A DNA stretch of 53,481 nt from Campylobacterales bacterium (GTDB taxonomy: Bacteria; Campylobacterota; Campylobacteria; Campylobacterales; Sulfurovaceae). Below the pieces are notes generated by a model. That model was given only the letters and a program-made list of their open reading frames with translations. It was not told the origin of the DNA and did no database searches. The DNA lies in assembly GCA_014763895.1 (NCBI GenBank), contig JACXUM010000012.1, positions 1 to 53,481 of the forward strand. The letters run 5' to 3'. This document shows positions 43,382 to 53,370 of the stretch, one piece after another; within the stretch, counting starts at the first letter, position 1, and each line of letters begins with the position of its first letter. Position numbers and translations under genes: made by a program.

Positions 43382-44971
43382 TTACAGTGTTGCATGACTC
43401 ACACTGATACACGCTTTGAGAGCTGCGAGTTCTTCCAAAACTTTTTTGCTGATCTTGCCATCAACTTTTACAACGGCAAGTGCCTGCTTCCTGGTATCAC
43501 GGCCCAGTCTGAAGTCAGCGATGTTCAAATCATTTTCAGCCATGATCCTGCCTACATCACCGATCACGCCCGGAGTATCGGTATTTCTAAAGAAGATCAT
43601 GGTACCTTTTGGCTCTACATCCAGATCGTACTCATCGATCTCTACGATACGCTGAACAGTCCCGTCAAATACAGTACCAGAGATACTGATCGTACTTTTA
43701 TCTGTTGTCAGTTTGATCATGACAAGGTTCGTAAATCCGCTTGTATTCGGTTTAGCCTCTTTAGAGATAGTGATCCCTCTTTCAGCTGCAACGAATTCTG
43801 CATTCACATAATTGACCTGATCAGCCAACGATTCAGTCATCACTCCGACGGTAGCGAATGTACCAAGGGATTCAATGTATTCAGAGATTTCGCCCTTGGC
43901 GATCACCTTGATCGATTTAACTGCACTTTTCGTTACCTGCGCAGAAAGATGACCCATTTTTTGGATCAACTCAAGATACGGTCTGACATATTCAGGAAGC
44001 TCATTTTCTCTGATCGGCAGGTTCAAGGCATTTGGATAGGCGACCCCTTTTGCCGATGCAATGGCATTTTCTGCTGCCTGAATAGCAATATTCTCTTGAG
44101 ATTCTTTCGTATTGGCACCCAAGTGAGGCGTAACCGTTACATTGTTCAGATCCAACAACGGATGATCGATGGCCGGTTCTTTGTTAAATACATCGATCCC
44201 CGCCATAGCGATCTTACCTGACTTGAGACCTTCCAGCAATGCAGTTTCATCATAGAGACCACCTCTTGCACAGTTGATCAGGATCACACCGTCTCTCATT
44301 TTAGCAATCTCATCTTTACCGATCATTCCAATCGTCTCTTCTGTTTTTGGAGTATGGATGGTAATGATATCGCAGGCAAGTATATCATTGAAATTTGTAG
44401 TATAGGCGATATCTTCATTCGTTGCTTTTGACGGATCGATATAAGGATCGTATGTAATGACATCCATCTCAAAAGCTTTTGCTCTTTTACCTACACGTGA
44501 GCCGATATTACCAAATCCGATAATACCAAGCTTCTTTCCTTTGAGTTCAGTTCCGTACCAATCTTGTCTTCGCCATACACGGTCAAGTTTTAGATTGTTA
44601 TGGGCATACGGGAAAGTTCTTACACATGAAAGCATATGTGTCATAGTCAGCTCTACTGCAGCGATCGTGTTCGCCGTAGGAACGTTCATCACAACGATCC
44701 CTCTTTTACTGCATCCGTCAATGTCAACGTTATCTACACCGACACCTGCTCTCACTACTGCTTTTAGTTTCGTTGCATGAGTAAGGAAAAACTCATCTAC
44801 ATCCGTTGAAGAACGGGTGATCGCTACATCGGCATTTGGCAGGATATCTGTTACCAGTTTGTCTTTGGGCTCATCAGCCGCATTGATCATCACAATGTCG
44901 GCATCCGAGTTCAAAATATCCAATCCTTTTTGATGGATATGGTCACAAACAACTATAGTAATCTTTGACAT
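43382..44971 (-). CDS. serA: D-3-phosphoglycerate dehydrogenase
   Basis: First enzyme of serine biosynthesis, oxidising 3-phosphoglycerate with NAD. The 529 residues are of the long type: catalytic and nucleotide-binding domains (LGIIGFGNIGSRVGKRAKAF; RGGLYDETALLEGLKSG; HLGANTKESQ), an intervening domain (about 320-450) and a C-terminal ACT domain (MIFFRNTDTPGVIGDVGRIMAEN) for serine feedback. It follows rpsA by 11 bases, as the last gene of the pheS operon. Confidence 0.95.
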   Translation of the reverse strand: MSKITIVVCDHIHQKGLDILNSDADIVMINAADEPKDKLVTDILPNADVAITRSSTDVDEFFLTHATKLKAVVRAGVGVDNVDIDGCSKRGIVVMNVPTANTIAAVELTMTHMLSCVRTFPYAHNNLKLDRVWRRQDWYGTELKGKKLGIIGFGNIGSRVGKRAKAFEMDVITYDPYIDPSKATNEDIAYTTNFNDILACDIITIHTPKTEETIGMIGKDEIAKMRDGVILINCARGGLYDETALLEGLKSGKIAMAGIDVFNKEPAIDHPLLDLNNVTVTPHLGANTKESQENIAIQAAENAIASAKGVAYPNALNLPIRENELPEYVRPYLELIQKMGHLSAQVTKSAVKSIKVIAKGEISEYIESLGTFATVGVMTESLADQVNYVNAEFVAAERGITISKEAKPNTSGFTNLVMIKLTTDKSTISISGTVFDGTVQRIVEIDEYDLDVEPKGTMIFFRNTDTPGVIGDVGRIMAENDLNIADFRLGRDTRKQALAVVKVDGKISKKVLEELAALKACISVSHATL

Positions 44972-44982
44972 TCTACCGCCTC

Positions 44983-46635
44983 TTATTTATTTAATTGATC
45001 TTTCAGTGCATCACCCAAAGTCATGCTGTCATCCTGGTCCATATTGAGTTGCTCTAATGCTTCTCTCTCTTGCTGACGCTCCAATCTTTTTACAGAAACT
45101 CTGATCTTGTCATTGTTCACATCGATAAAGCTGACCACACCCTTGATCTCCTGACCTTTTTCGATCTCCTCAAATTTAAGCGGAGCTAGATCTTCTGTTC
45201 TGATCAAAGCATCCACATTATCTCCGAGAGAAATGAAAACACCGAAATCTTTTTTATCTTTTACAATACCAGTTACAATTGATCCGTTTTTATGCGTTTC
45301 TGCAAATGCTTTAACCGGAGATGATTGCAATGCTTTTTTACTCAATGAGATCTTTCCGTTATCTTTGTCGATCTTAATGATCTTGACTTCGACTTCATCA
45401 CCAACTTTAAGCGCCGATTTTGCGGTTTCCGCTTTATCCCAAGAGATCTCTTGGTTATGAAGCAGCCCTTCTACACTTCCGATCTTAACGAAAGCACCAA
45501 AATCTGTGACGGAAGTCACTTTACCTTTTACTACATCACCTACTTTATGCTCTGATGCGAATGTATCCATTGGCTTAGGAAGAAGGTTTTTCAAACTTAC
45601 TCTCAGTCTTCTTCCCTCTTTATCGATCTCGATCACTTCAACATTGATCTCTTGACCATTGATCAGATAATCTTTAGGGTGTTTCACGTTTTTATCCCAT
45701 GATATCTCTGAAACATGCAAGAATGCTTCAAGGTCTTCTCCAAGGTCAACAAATACTCCATACGGCTCAATATTGCTAACGGTAGCAGTTACCGTATCAC
45801 CTACACCGATAATTGAATCAATATCTGCCCATGGATCAGGATTTGCGTCTTTGATAGAAAGTGAAAGATGTTTTTTCTTTTTATCATAATCCAATGCGAT
45901 AACATGGACTTCATCACCCTCTTGGTAATATTTTGAAGGGTTTACCGGACCTTTATGAGAGATCTGTGAATAGTGTACAAGACCGTCCATTCCACCTACA
46001 TCTACGAACATTCCGTAGCTTGTGATCTTTTTGATGGTTCCTACAACAGGCTCTTTACTTTCAAGTAAGGCAGCAACGATCTCGTCATTTTTGTTCTTGT
46101 CACGCTCGATCAACTCTTTTCTTGAAACAACGACAGAGCCTTTGTCTTTGTCCACTTTTACGATCATCGCTTTAATTTTTTTACCGATAGGATCAGTTTT
46201 TGAAGAAAGGTAAGAAAGTGTGCGGGGCATAAAGAATTCCAAACCATCACAATCTACAACATAGCCGCCTTTATTCTTCTTAGTTACCACACCCTCAATA
46301 ATGTACTCTTTCGAATCATCGTATTCAGAGATAAATTCATTCAAAGCCAATCTGTTCTGCGCCATTGTATGAGAAACTTTACCTCTTCCCAATGTCACAA
46401 CATCGATACTATCACCCTCTTTGAAGATAAGATTACCAGCTTTATCTTTCAATTCGTCAAGCGGAAGTGTTGCATCTCTTCCACCGCCGATATCTACGAT
46501 AGCCTGCTCATCTTTTTCGTCTATTCTTACGATAGTACCTTTTACCAAATCACTTTTTGACTCTGACTTTTTAAACGACTCCTCAAGCATCGCTTCAAAA
46601 TCAACATCTTCTATTTCGATATCTTCGAACTTCAT
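44983..46635 (-). CDS. rpsA: 30S ribosomal protein S1
   Basis: Ribosomal protein S1, 550 residues with about six S1 OB-fold repeats. The clearest begin at GTIKKITSYGMFVDVGGMDGLVH, ATVSNIEPYGVFVDLGEDLEAFLH, KVTSVTDFGAFVKIGSVEGLLH and IVKDKKDFGVFISLGDNVDALI. It binds mRNA and promotes initiation. It lies 57 bases after ispH in the operon; the pairing ispH-rpsA is common in Campylobacterota. Confidence 0.95.
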   Translation of the reverse strand: MKFEDIEIEDVDFEAMLEESFKKSESKSDLVKGTIVRIDEKDEQAIVDIGGGRDATLPLDELKDKAGNLIFKEGDSIDVVTLGRGKVSHTMAQNRLALNEFISEYDDSKEYIIEGVVTKKNKGGYVVDCDGLEFFMPRTLSYLSSKTDPIGKKIKAMIVKVDKDKGSVVVSRKELIERDKNKNDEIVAALLESKEPVVGTIKKITSYGMFVDVGGMDGLVHYSQISHKGPVNPSKYYQEGDEVHVIALDYDKKKKHLSLSIKDANPDPWADIDSIIGVGDTVTATVSNIEPYGVFVDLGEDLEAFLHVSEISWDKNVKHPKDYLINGQEINVEVIEIDKEGRRLRVSLKNLLPKPMDTFASEHKVGDVVKGKVTSVTDFGAFVKIGSVEGLLHNQEISWDKAETAKSALKVGDEVEVKIIKIDKDNGKISLSKKALQSSPVKAFAETHKNGSIVTGIVKDKKDFGVFISLGDNVDALIRTEDLAPLKFEEIEKGQEIKGVVSFIDVNNDKIRVSVKRLERQQEREALEQLNMDQDDSMTLGDALKDQLNK

Positions 46636-46692
46636 ACCTATCCTTATATATGCCTAATTTTGCGTTATTATACTATTTTTTATTTAAATTAC

Positions 46693-47538
46693 TTAATTTT
46701 CTATTTTTTTCAGTGTTTTGATCTTATCAATGACATTCTGCACAATCCAGTCTGGTGTCGAAGCGCCCGCTGAAATGCCGCAGAGCTTTTTATTTTCAAA
46801 CCATTTTGGGTCCAATTCTTTTTCATTTTCGATCAGATAACTATCCATACAGTAGGTCTTGCAGATAGAATGCAACTGCTTGGTGTTGGAAGAGTGTTTA
46901 CCGCCGATTACGATCATGATATCTGCTTTTTTGGCAAGGTCTGCTGCTGCATCCTGGTTTTCAAATGTCGCATTGCATATCGTGTTAAATACCCTCACTT
47001 CCTTATGGTTAAGGATCAACGCATTGACGATCTTTAGAAAATCTTCCGGTTTTCTTGTTGTCTGTGAAACAACCGCGACTTTGCTCAATAAAGGCAGTTC
47101 TTCCAGTTCTTTTTCATCCAGTACGATGAAAGCCTGCTTTTGATCATGGGCATAACTGACAACCCCCTTGATCTCAGGATGGTTTTTATCCCCAAAGATT
47201 ACAATGCTGTACCCCTCTTCACTCATCTTCTCTACGATATGCTGTGGTGTGGTCACATACGGACAGGTCGCATCGATGATGGTATTGTTCTGCTCTTTGA
47301 GCTGTGCCAGTTCATTTTTCGGGATTCCGTGTGTTCGTATGACCACGGCATCATCAGGGGCAATCTCGCTAAAATTTTCAGCAAGTCCGATATCAAACCC
47401 TTTTTTAAGACGGTCGATCTCATCTTTATTGTGGATCAGCGGTCCATAGGTTTTGCTTCCTACATGCTCTTCGGCGATCTTGATCGCCCTCTTGACCCCG
47501 AAACAAAAACCGTAACTGGAAGCCAACTGTATCTTCAT
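46693..47538 (-). CDS. ispH: 4-Hydroxy-3-methylbut-2-enyl diphosphate reductase
   Basis: Iron-sulfur enzyme making IPP and DMAPP in the MEP isoprenoid pathway. The 281 residues contain the three cluster cysteines in [19 protein letters not shown] and [12 protein letters not shown], and the substrate-binding His residues in VIRTHG and [10 protein letters not shown]. Its ATG overlaps the aroA TGA (ATGA). Other MEP genes are not in the window. Confidence 0.96.
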   Translation of the reverse strand: MKIQLASSYGFCFGVKRAIKIAEEHVGSKTYGPLIHNKDEIDRLKKGFDIGLAENFSEIAPDDAVVIRTHGIPKNELAQLKEQNNTIIDATCPYVTTPQHIVEKMSEEGYSIVIFGDKNHPEIKGVVSYAHDQKQAFIVLDEKELEELPLLSKVAVVSQTTRKPEDFLKIVNALILNHKEVRVFNTICNATFENQDAAADLAKKADIMIVIGGKHSSNTKQLHSICKTYCMDSYLIENEKELDPKWFENKKLCGISAGASTPDWIVQNVIDKIKTLKKIEN

Positions 47539-48824
47539 AACTCTACCTTCGTAATCTGAGAAAGAATCTCAAAGAAATTCGGGAACGAGGTGTCTATACA
47601 TGCAATGTCTTCGATCTTCATACCGTCTATCAACCCAGCGATCGCAAAACTCATCGCGATACGATGGTCTCCGTGCGAATCGATGACTGCTTGATGTATC
47701 ATTCCGCCGATGATCTCATAGCCGTCTTCATGCTCAACCGTTTTGATGCTGCAGGCATTCAACCCATTCAGTACCGATGTGATACGGTCGCTCTCTTTAA
47801 CCCTAAGCTCTGCGGCGTTTCTCACACTACTGGTACCCTCTGCCACCGCCATTGCGATGGAAAGTGCCGGAAGCTCGTCTATCAGCCAGGCGATACGGCT
47901 ATCCACATCGACCGCTTTTAATTTCCCGTTGTAACTGATCTGGATATCCCCGATAGGTTCATAGACATCCTCTTTGAGCCTATACTCGATCTTTGCCCCC
48001 ATTCTCTCTAACGCCTTATATGCTTCGATACGGGTAGGATTGAGCGTAACGTTCTTGATAATGACCGATGAGCCCGGAACAATGGCGGCGGCAACCGCAA
48101 AAAAGAATCCGCTGGAGGGATCTGCCGGTACGGTGATATCCAAAGGCTTAAGTGGTGCACCAAGCGGCGTGATCTCGATCCATCCATCCTCCAGCAATCT
48201 TACCTCTGCTCCCATTCCCTGAAGCATCCGCTCGGTATGGTCACGGCTGAGAAGCTCTTCTTTATAATAGCTCTTCCCATCTGCCTGCAGTGCTGCCAGG
48301 ATCAAAGCCGATTTGACCTGCGCAGAATCGATCGGGGATTCATAACGGAACGCTTTGAGCATTCCACCACGTATACACAACGGTGCAAGGTTGCCGTTCT
48401 GCCTTCCATCTATTTTCGCACCGATCTCGCGTAATGGCTTAACAACCCGGTTCATCGGGCGATGGCGCAGATACTTGTCACCGGTGAGCACAAAACTTCC
48501 ATCGATCCCTGCAAGCAATCCACAGTAAAGACGCATACCTGTTCCTGCATTTCCACAGTCAAGCACATCATCGGGTTCAGTAAGTTTGGCAGGAGGAGTG
48601 ATCCAAACCTCGCTTCCTTCCCTTTTCACCTCAGCCCCCAGTTGTGATGCGATCTTCAAGGAGTTGAGCGTGTCTTCACCCAACAGAAAATTACGGATAT
48701 GTGAAGGGTGGTCACTCAAAAGTGAGAACATGGCACATCGATGGGAGATCGATTTGTCCGCTGCGATATCCCCACAAATAAGGTCAAATTCTTTTGCTGC
48801 CGGGGCTATCTGTGCTGTTTTCAT
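47535..48824 (-). CDS. aroA: 3-Phosphoshikimate 1-carboxyvinyltransferase (EPSP synthase)
   Basis: Sixth step of the shikimate pathway, joining shikimate 3-phosphate with PEP. The family blocks [43 protein letters not shown] and [14 protein letters not shown] are present. I chose the ATG at 48824 (MKTAQIAP), which overlaps the pheT TGA in an ATGA; an in-frame ATG at 48842 lies inside pheT. This gives 429 residues, the usual length. It is coupled on both sides, to pheT and ispH. Confidence 0.95.
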   Translation of the reverse strand: MKTAQIAPAAKEFDLICGDIAADKSISHRCAMFSLLSDHPSHIRNFLLGEDTLNSLKIASQLGAEVKREGSEVWITPPAKLTEPDDVLDCGNAGTGMRLYCGLLAGIDGSFVLTGDKYLRHRPMNRVVKPLREIGAKIDGRQNGNLAPLCIRGGMLKAFRYESPIDSAQVKSALILAALQADGKSYYKEELLSRDHTERMLQGMGAEVRLLEDGWIEITPLGAPLKPLDITVPADPSSGFFFAVAAAIVPGSSVIIKNVTLNPTRIEAYKALERMGAKIEYRLKEDVYEPIGDIQISYNGKLKAVDVDSRIAWLIDELPALSIAMAVAEGTSSVRNAAELRVKESDRITSVLNGLNACSIKTVEHEDGYEIIGGMIHQAVIDSHGDHRIAMSFAIAGLIDGMKIEDIACIDTSFPNFFEILSQITKVEL

Positions 48825-51154
48825 CTCAGTTCTGCCTTGCATGCAACTTTCAGCGTTTCCAATATCTCGCTCATCACCGTTTCGATATCGCCCTCTTCAA
48901 GCGTTTTTTCCATCGACTGGATAAAGAAACGGATCGTCAGACTTTTTTTATCTCCCAGCTTCTCGTCAACATAAATATCAACAGGATAGCTGTCTTTGAG
49001 CATCGGCAGATCCAATGTCCCAAGTGCTTTTGCCACTTCATAGTACGATATATTCTGATCAATCACGATACTAAGGTCTTTATAGACCCCCTGGTATCTG
49101 GAGATCGCTCTGGCATTGGTATGTTTTGGAAGCAGCGCATCCAGATCGACTTCCGCTACAAACGTATCGGGAATCCCGTAGCTTTGTTGAACTGTAGGAT
49201 GCAATTTGCTTACAAAACCACAAACCTTTCCATCTACAAGGATGTCCGCTGACTGATACGGATGAAGCAGGCCGTTGTGAAATGTACAAGGAACCAACTC
49301 AAAAGCACCAACGACTGATCCTATCTTTTGTATGAATGCAGCAAAATCGATCAATTTGGGTTTTCCGCTGTTACTGACGTTTTCACTACCTGTATATCCA
49401 GTGAAAACAAACGAAATCACCTCTTTTTGCTGACGCTGGGCGTCAAATACCGCACCTATCTCAAAAAGCGGGATCAATTTTTTGGTATAGCTGACATTTC
49501 GTTTGACCGCTGCTAAAAGATTGACTAAAATGGTACTTCTGAGCGTATTGAGCTCTTCAACGATCGGGTTGGTCAGTTCGAGGCTTTCCTCAACGGTTAT
49601 GAATCCGTAACGCTCCAACACAGACTTCTCAGAGAAGACATAAGAGACATTTTCAAAAAATCCAACACCCACTGCACGGTTTTTAAGCGTCTTCTTGTAT
49701 TTGTAACGGTTTGTCGTATCATTCAAACGGTTTTTTTCAACAAATGCCAACGGTTTGGCTTTGATATGATTAATCCCGACAATACGGACGATCTCTTCGG
49801 CAATATCCTGGATATTGACGATATCATGTCTGAACATCGGGACGGCTGCAGTGATGACATGATCTCCGATTGCATTGATATCAAAACCAAGATGTTTTAA
49901 GATAGAGACTATTCTGTTGATCTCGATCTCCTGTCCTATGATGTCATTGATCTCATGAACATTGACACGAAGAATGTTCTTCTCTCTTTGAACATGCACA
50001 TCCAAAGAACCCTCATAACAGTTGATCTGGGTATTTTTGTCCATTAGACAAGCCAGATATACAAGCCCAAAACTAAGGTCAGGGCTGCTACCTCTTGATG
50101 TTTTATAGTAAAGTTCATCTTTGTTCATATCACTTTGGTAAACCGCATCAACCAATCTCTCAGGATTGATATAGCTTGCCTCAAAGAGCACTTGTTTCGT
50201 ATCATCATTCGCGATGGTTTCTTTTAGCTGGTTGACCCCCACGATACCGTATGAACTCTTATCGCCTCGCACCTCGATAATCCCTTTTCTTATTGCTGTA
50301 GGCCGTACGACGATCTTTCCTTCTTCATTGCGAAAACATTCACTATCGTATGCACGAAGTATCACACCGGTTGCATGGATCGCATAGGAGAGCATGCTTG
50401 AAAGGAGACCCTCAGTTTGGATATCCACCAAAGCCAGGCGCAGCGCAACGATAAAGCTGCTCTGCATTTCTTCAATGCTTGCCAGTTTGTATCTTAGGTC
50501 GGCCTCCATCTCGCCTGAAGTATGGATCTCAGCCTCCCTTGCGATACCCAGTTTCATCCTTTCTTCCTGCTTATAGTCAAAAGGTTTAATATCTTTTTCC
50601 AAAGCAACGCTCAGATCTCTGGCAATACCATAAATACTCAGACAGTCTCCTCTGTTGGCGGTCAGTTCGATCTCTATGATCGTATCGGCGATCTTTTCAT
50701 ACTCACCGAACTCTTTCCCGACTACCAATTCACCGATACTCTCATCAAGGATCATGATCCCTTCGCCCAACGGCGGCAATCCAAGCTCAGTTGCCGAACA
50801 TACCATCCCCTCGCTCTCTACACCTCTGAGTTTGGCATGTTTAATCTCAAAATCACCCGGAAGTACTGCTCCTATCGTTGCCACGGCAACATACTCTGCA
50901 TTCACAACATTTGCCGCACCGCACACGATCTGTCTTGTACCCGATCCCACATCGATCTGACAAACGTTCAGTTTGTCCGCATCGGGATGTTTTTCACAAG
51001 AGAGGATCTTCCCGATAACAACCTTTTGGGGAATCTCTATCGTTTTGATGCTGTCCACTTCCAACCCGATGGAGTTAAAGGTTTCATACAGCTTTTCGTT
51101 TGAGACATCGCTCAGATCGATAAATTCATTCAACCAACTTCTTGTTACTATCAT
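48821..51154 (-). CDS. pheT: Phenylalanyl-tRNA synthetase beta subunit
   Basis: Beta subunit of the heterotetrameric PheRS, 777 residues. An N-terminal tRNA-binding OB domain ([24 protein letters not shown]), the B3/B4 editing region (about 200-390), B5 DNA-binding-like domain (about 395-470), a degenerate synthetase core, and a C-terminal anticodon-binding domain starting near [12 protein letters not shown] are present. It overlaps both pheS (ATGA) and aroA (ATGA). Confidence 0.96.
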   Translation of the reverse strand: MIVTRSWLNEFIDLSDVSNEKLYETFNSIGLEVDSIKTIEIPQKVVIGKILSCEKHPDADKLNVCQIDVGSGTRQIVCGAANVVNAEYVAVATIGAVLPGDFEIKHAKLRGVESEGMVCSATELGLPPLGEGIMILDESIGELVVGKEFGEYEKIADTIIEIELTANRGDCLSIYGIARDLSVALEKDIKPFDYKQEERMKLGIAREAEIHTSGEMEADLRYKLASIEEMQSSFIVALRLALVDIQTEGLLSSMLSYAIHATGVILRAYDSECFRNEEGKIVVRPTAIRKGIIEVRGDKSSYGIVGVNQLKETIANDDTKQVLFEASYINPERLVDAVYQSDMNKDELYYKTSRGSSPDLSFGLVYLACLMDKNTQINCYEGSLDVHVQREKNILRVNVHEINDIIGQEIEINRIVSILKHLGFDINAIGDHVITAAVPMFRHDIVNIQDIAEEIVRIVGINHIKAKPLAFVEKNRLNDTTNRYKYKKTLKNRAVGVGFFENVSYVFSEKSVLERYGFITVEESLELTNPIVEELNTLRSTILVNLLAAVKRNVSYTKKLIPLFEIGAVFDAQRQQKEVISFVFTGYTGSENVSNSGKPKLIDFAAFIQKIGSVVGAFELVPCTFHNGLLHPYQSADILVDGKVCGFVSKLHPTVQQSYGIPDTFVAEVDLDALLPKHTNARAISRYQGVYKDLSIVIDQNISYYEVAKALGTLDLPMLKDSYPVDIYVDEKLGDKKSLTIRFFIQSMEKTLEEGDIETVMSEILETLKVACKAELR

Positions 51155-52143
51155 CTAAACTGCTCCAACAAACGAATATCACCTTCAAAGAGGCTTCTTA
51201 GATCCGGTATTTTATGCATCAGCATCGCAAAACGCTCGACCCCGAGACCGAATGCATAGCCACTGACCTCTTCATATCCTACTGCCTTAAAGACGTTTGG
51301 ATCGACGATACCGCAGCCAAGCACCTCGAGCCATCCTGTCCCGGAACACACACGGCACCCGTTACCTGCACAAAAGATACAGGAGATATCCACTTCCGCA
51401 GATGGTTCAGTGAAAGGAAAGAAACTCGGTCTGAAACGTACATCCACATTACCGAACATATATTGCAAAAAATCCGTTAGGATCGCCTTGAGATTGGCAA
51501 AGCTCACCTTGCCTTTCTCTTCTACGACAAGACCTTCTACCTGGTGGAACATCGGCGTATGTGTCAGGTCATAGTCTCTTCTAAATACTGTCCCGGGAGC
51601 AATCATACGAATTGGCGGTTTGGTCGTCATCATCGTCCTGATCTGTACCGGTGAAGTATGGGTACGAAGCAGGCTTCCGTCGTTAAAATAGAAGGTGTCC
51701 TGCATATCCCTTGCCGGGTGTGACTTTGGAAGATTCAGCGCTTCGAAGTTATGGAAGTCATCTTCCACCATCGGTCCGCTCTCCACTGCAAAATTCAATG
51801 CGACGAAATAATCAATGATCTTATCCATCGTCTCCATCACAGGATGCAGCGCACCTTTGGCAGCCAAAGTGCTGTAAAGCGACACATCGATCGCTTCGCT
51901 TTTGAGCATACTCTCGATCTCATTTGCCTTCAAGGCTTCATAACGCTCATCAAACGCCGCCTGAAGTTTCGCTTTGGTCTCATTCAAACCTTCAGCAAAT
52001 GCTTTCTTCTCTGGGCCTGGTACATCTTTGAGCTTTGCAAACTCTACAGCCAGTAGCCCTTTCTTACCGAACAATTCAACCCGGACTTTTTCCAGTGCTT
52101 CAAGCGAATCAGCCTGAAGTATCTTCTCTTGTAAATTTTCCAT
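51151..52143 (-). CDS. pheS: Phenylalanyl-tRNA synthetase alpha subunit
   Basis: Catalytic alpha subunit of PheRS, 330 residues. An N-terminal coiled coil (about 1-85) is followed by the class II core with motif 2 ([22 protein letters not shown]) and motif 3 ([22 protein letters not shown]). A Cys cluster ([17 protein letters not shown]) is seen in many PheS proteins and may bind zinc. It is the first gene of the operon, divergent from the HIT gene. Confidence 0.97.
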   Translation of the reverse strand: MENLQEKILQADSLEALEKVRVELFGKKGLLAVEFAKLKDVPGPEKKAFAEGLNETKAKLQAAFDERYEALKANEIESMLKSEAIDVSLYSTLAAKGALHPVMETMDKIIDYFVALNFAVESGPMVEDDFHNFEALNLPKSHPARDMQDTFYFNDGSLLRTHTSPVQIRTMMTTKPPIRMIAPGTVFRRDYDLTHTPMFHQVEGLVVEEKGKVSFANLKAILTDFLQYMFGNVDVRFRPSFFPFTEPSAEVDISCIFCAGNGCRVCSGTGWLEVLGCGIVDPNVFKAVGYEEVSGYAFGLGVERFAMLMHKIPDLRSLFEGDIRLLEQFR

Positions 52144-52311
52144 TGAACCTCTGTCTTATCCCGAATTTGGGCTTATGTATTATCGTGATTTTATCGAAAA
52201 CTAACTAATAATGGGATTTAAACACCCTATCTTAGATGCCATCGCAAACTATATAAACGGTTTTTGTGTTATAATCTAACCCGTATTAAAAGAAGATAAA
52301 AGGATTTTTGA
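52144..52311. other. Divergent promoter region of pheS and the HIT gene
   Basis: A 168-base AT-rich region. A rightward extended -10 lies at 52267-52275. A leftward -10 is less clear (GATAAT near 52180). No leader peptide rich in Phe codons or attenuator hairpin for pheS was seen. Confidence 0.45.
52267..52275 (+). promoter_or_regulatory. Extended -10 of the HIT gene
   Basis: TGT-TATAAT with TATAAT at 52270-52275, 36 bases before the ATG. AAAAGGA is the ribosome binding site. Confidence 0.5.
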
Positions 52312-52665
52312 ATGTGTATATTTTGCAAGATCGTCAACAAAGAGATACAGGGTAACATCGTCCATGAAAGTGAACATTTTTTAGCATTTAACGACCTCTA
52401 TCCCAAAGCACCGATCCATATCCTGATCATTCCAAAACAGCATGTAGACTGTTTCCAGGAGGTCGGCGCGGAGACGATGTCTGGTATGACGACATTCATC
52501 CAGGAAGTCGCTTCCAAGGTCGGCATCGACAATACCGGTTACCGTCTTGTTACCAATAACGGTGAAGACGGGGGACAGGAAGTTCGGCACCTTCATTTCC
52601 ATCTGCTTGGGGGCGGAAAACTCATATGGGATCACTCCCATGAGGACGCACACAACTTTATCTAA
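52312..52665 (+). CDS. HIT family (HinT-like) purine nucleoside phosphoramidase
   Basis: A 117-residue histidine-triad protein. It starts CIFCKIVNKEI and ends with the triad EVRHLHFHLLGG (HxHxH), plus GYRLVTNNGEDGGQ, as in HinT. Family members hydrolyse AMP-lysine-type phosphoramidates. It lies divergent from pheS, an arrangement also present in Campylobacter as I recall. It converges on the OsmC gene with 26 bases between stops. Confidence 0.92.
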   Translation: MCIFCKIVNKEIQGNIVHESEHFLAFNDLYPKAPIHILIIPKQHVDCFQEVGAETMSGMTTFIQEVASKVGIDNTGYRLVTNNGEDGGQEVRHLHFHLLGGGKLIWDHSHEDAHNFI

Positions 52666-52691
52666 AAGCTGCGGGCGCATTCGTTCTGCTC

Positions 52692-53162
52692 CTAAGAACA
52701 ACAAGCCCCGCCAAAGCCGTCATCAAATCCCATAGCACTGCCTCCACCTGATGCAATGCTCTCTTTATCTGCGATCTTTTGACTGTTATGAATGATCGTA
52801 TAGCTTACCTTTACCGAATCACGGATCGAATTGATCGTCGTACAGTAGCTCTCCAAAGAAGCCAAGATATAACGTCTTGCCTTCTGCGCATCAAAAGGAC
52901 CTTCAAAATCATAAGTGATATGGATCGAGTTGAACTTCATCGGCGCAGAAGTGGTTCGCTCAATCTGGGCGCTCACCTTATAGTTGTTCACCGCATACCC
53001 GTCCTTTTCTGCCATCACCACGAGATCAATCCCAGTACATCCGATGATACCCGTCGCAAAATACTCCACCGGTGTGATCACTTTACAGTCCATAATGTAG
53101 GAAGATTTATTGGTTGTCGCTTCAAATTTTTTATCTCCAAGATACGCTAAAGACACGTTCAT
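52692..53162 (-). CDS. OsmC/Ohr family protein
   Basis: A 156-residue OsmC-fold protein; relatives reduce organic hydroperoxides with a pair of cysteines. One is in the segment VEYFATGIIGCTGIDLVVMAEK and the other in LESYCTTINSI, both at typical positions. The C-terminus has an extra Gly/Asp tail ending GACCS. The frame is open to 53207, but the ATG at 53162 (MNVSLAYLGDKKFEA) has AAGGA six bases upstream. Confidence 0.87.
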   Translation of the reverse strand: MNVSLAYLGDKKFEATTNKSSYIMDCKVITPVEYFATGIIGCTGIDLVVMAEKDGYAVNNYKVSAQIERTTSAPMKFNSIHITYDFEGPFDAQKARRYILASLESYCTTINSIRDSVKVSYTIIHNSQKIADKESIASGGGSAMGFDDGFGGACCS

Positions 53163-53197
53163 ATTTATTCCTTTAGATAACATTTTTTTATGGATGG

Positions 53198-53206
53198 ATG
53201 ATAGCA
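53198..53206 (-). promoter_or_regulatory. Extended -10 of the OsmC gene
   Basis: TGC-TATCAT on the minus strand, 36 bases before the ATG. An inverted repeat (actttt-aaagt-aaaagt) lies just upstream near 53227-53244 and could be an operator. Confidence 0.42.
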
Positions 53207-53283
53207 TAAAAGGGATAAACTTTTTACACTTTTAAAGTAAAAGTATAAAAAACAACCCCGTCCAAAATTACTTAGATACCTTT

Positions 53284-53370
53284 GTTGTTTCACACTTCAT
53301 GTGCAGTTATGAAAGCGTGCATATTGCGAAGCATACGCTGAAAGTAACGTCCGCACAATTGTGAAACAAC
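53284..53370. repeat. Long imperfect hairpin
   Basis: Outer arms of 11 bases, gttgtttcaca at 53284-53294 and tgtgaaacaac at 53360-53370, enclose about 65 bases with further short complementary segments, including agcgt near 53314 and acgct near 53335. The 3' arm contains a caattg motif and an aaacaacg run, echoing the left-edge palindrome. It may be an interspersed repeat. Confidence 0.5.

Noticed and set aside
43394-44221. Long plus-strand frame (275 codons) opposite serA
   Set aside because: It is a shadow of serA: Cys/Phe/Ile/Arg-rich composition, no ribosome binding site, no recognisable domain.
52144-52311. Phe-codon attenuator for pheST
   Set aside because: No leader peptide with a Phe run and no alternative hairpins were found.
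53284-53370. Integron attC site
   Set aside because: No proper core sites (RYYYAAC and GTTRRRY) at the two ends and no integrase gene.
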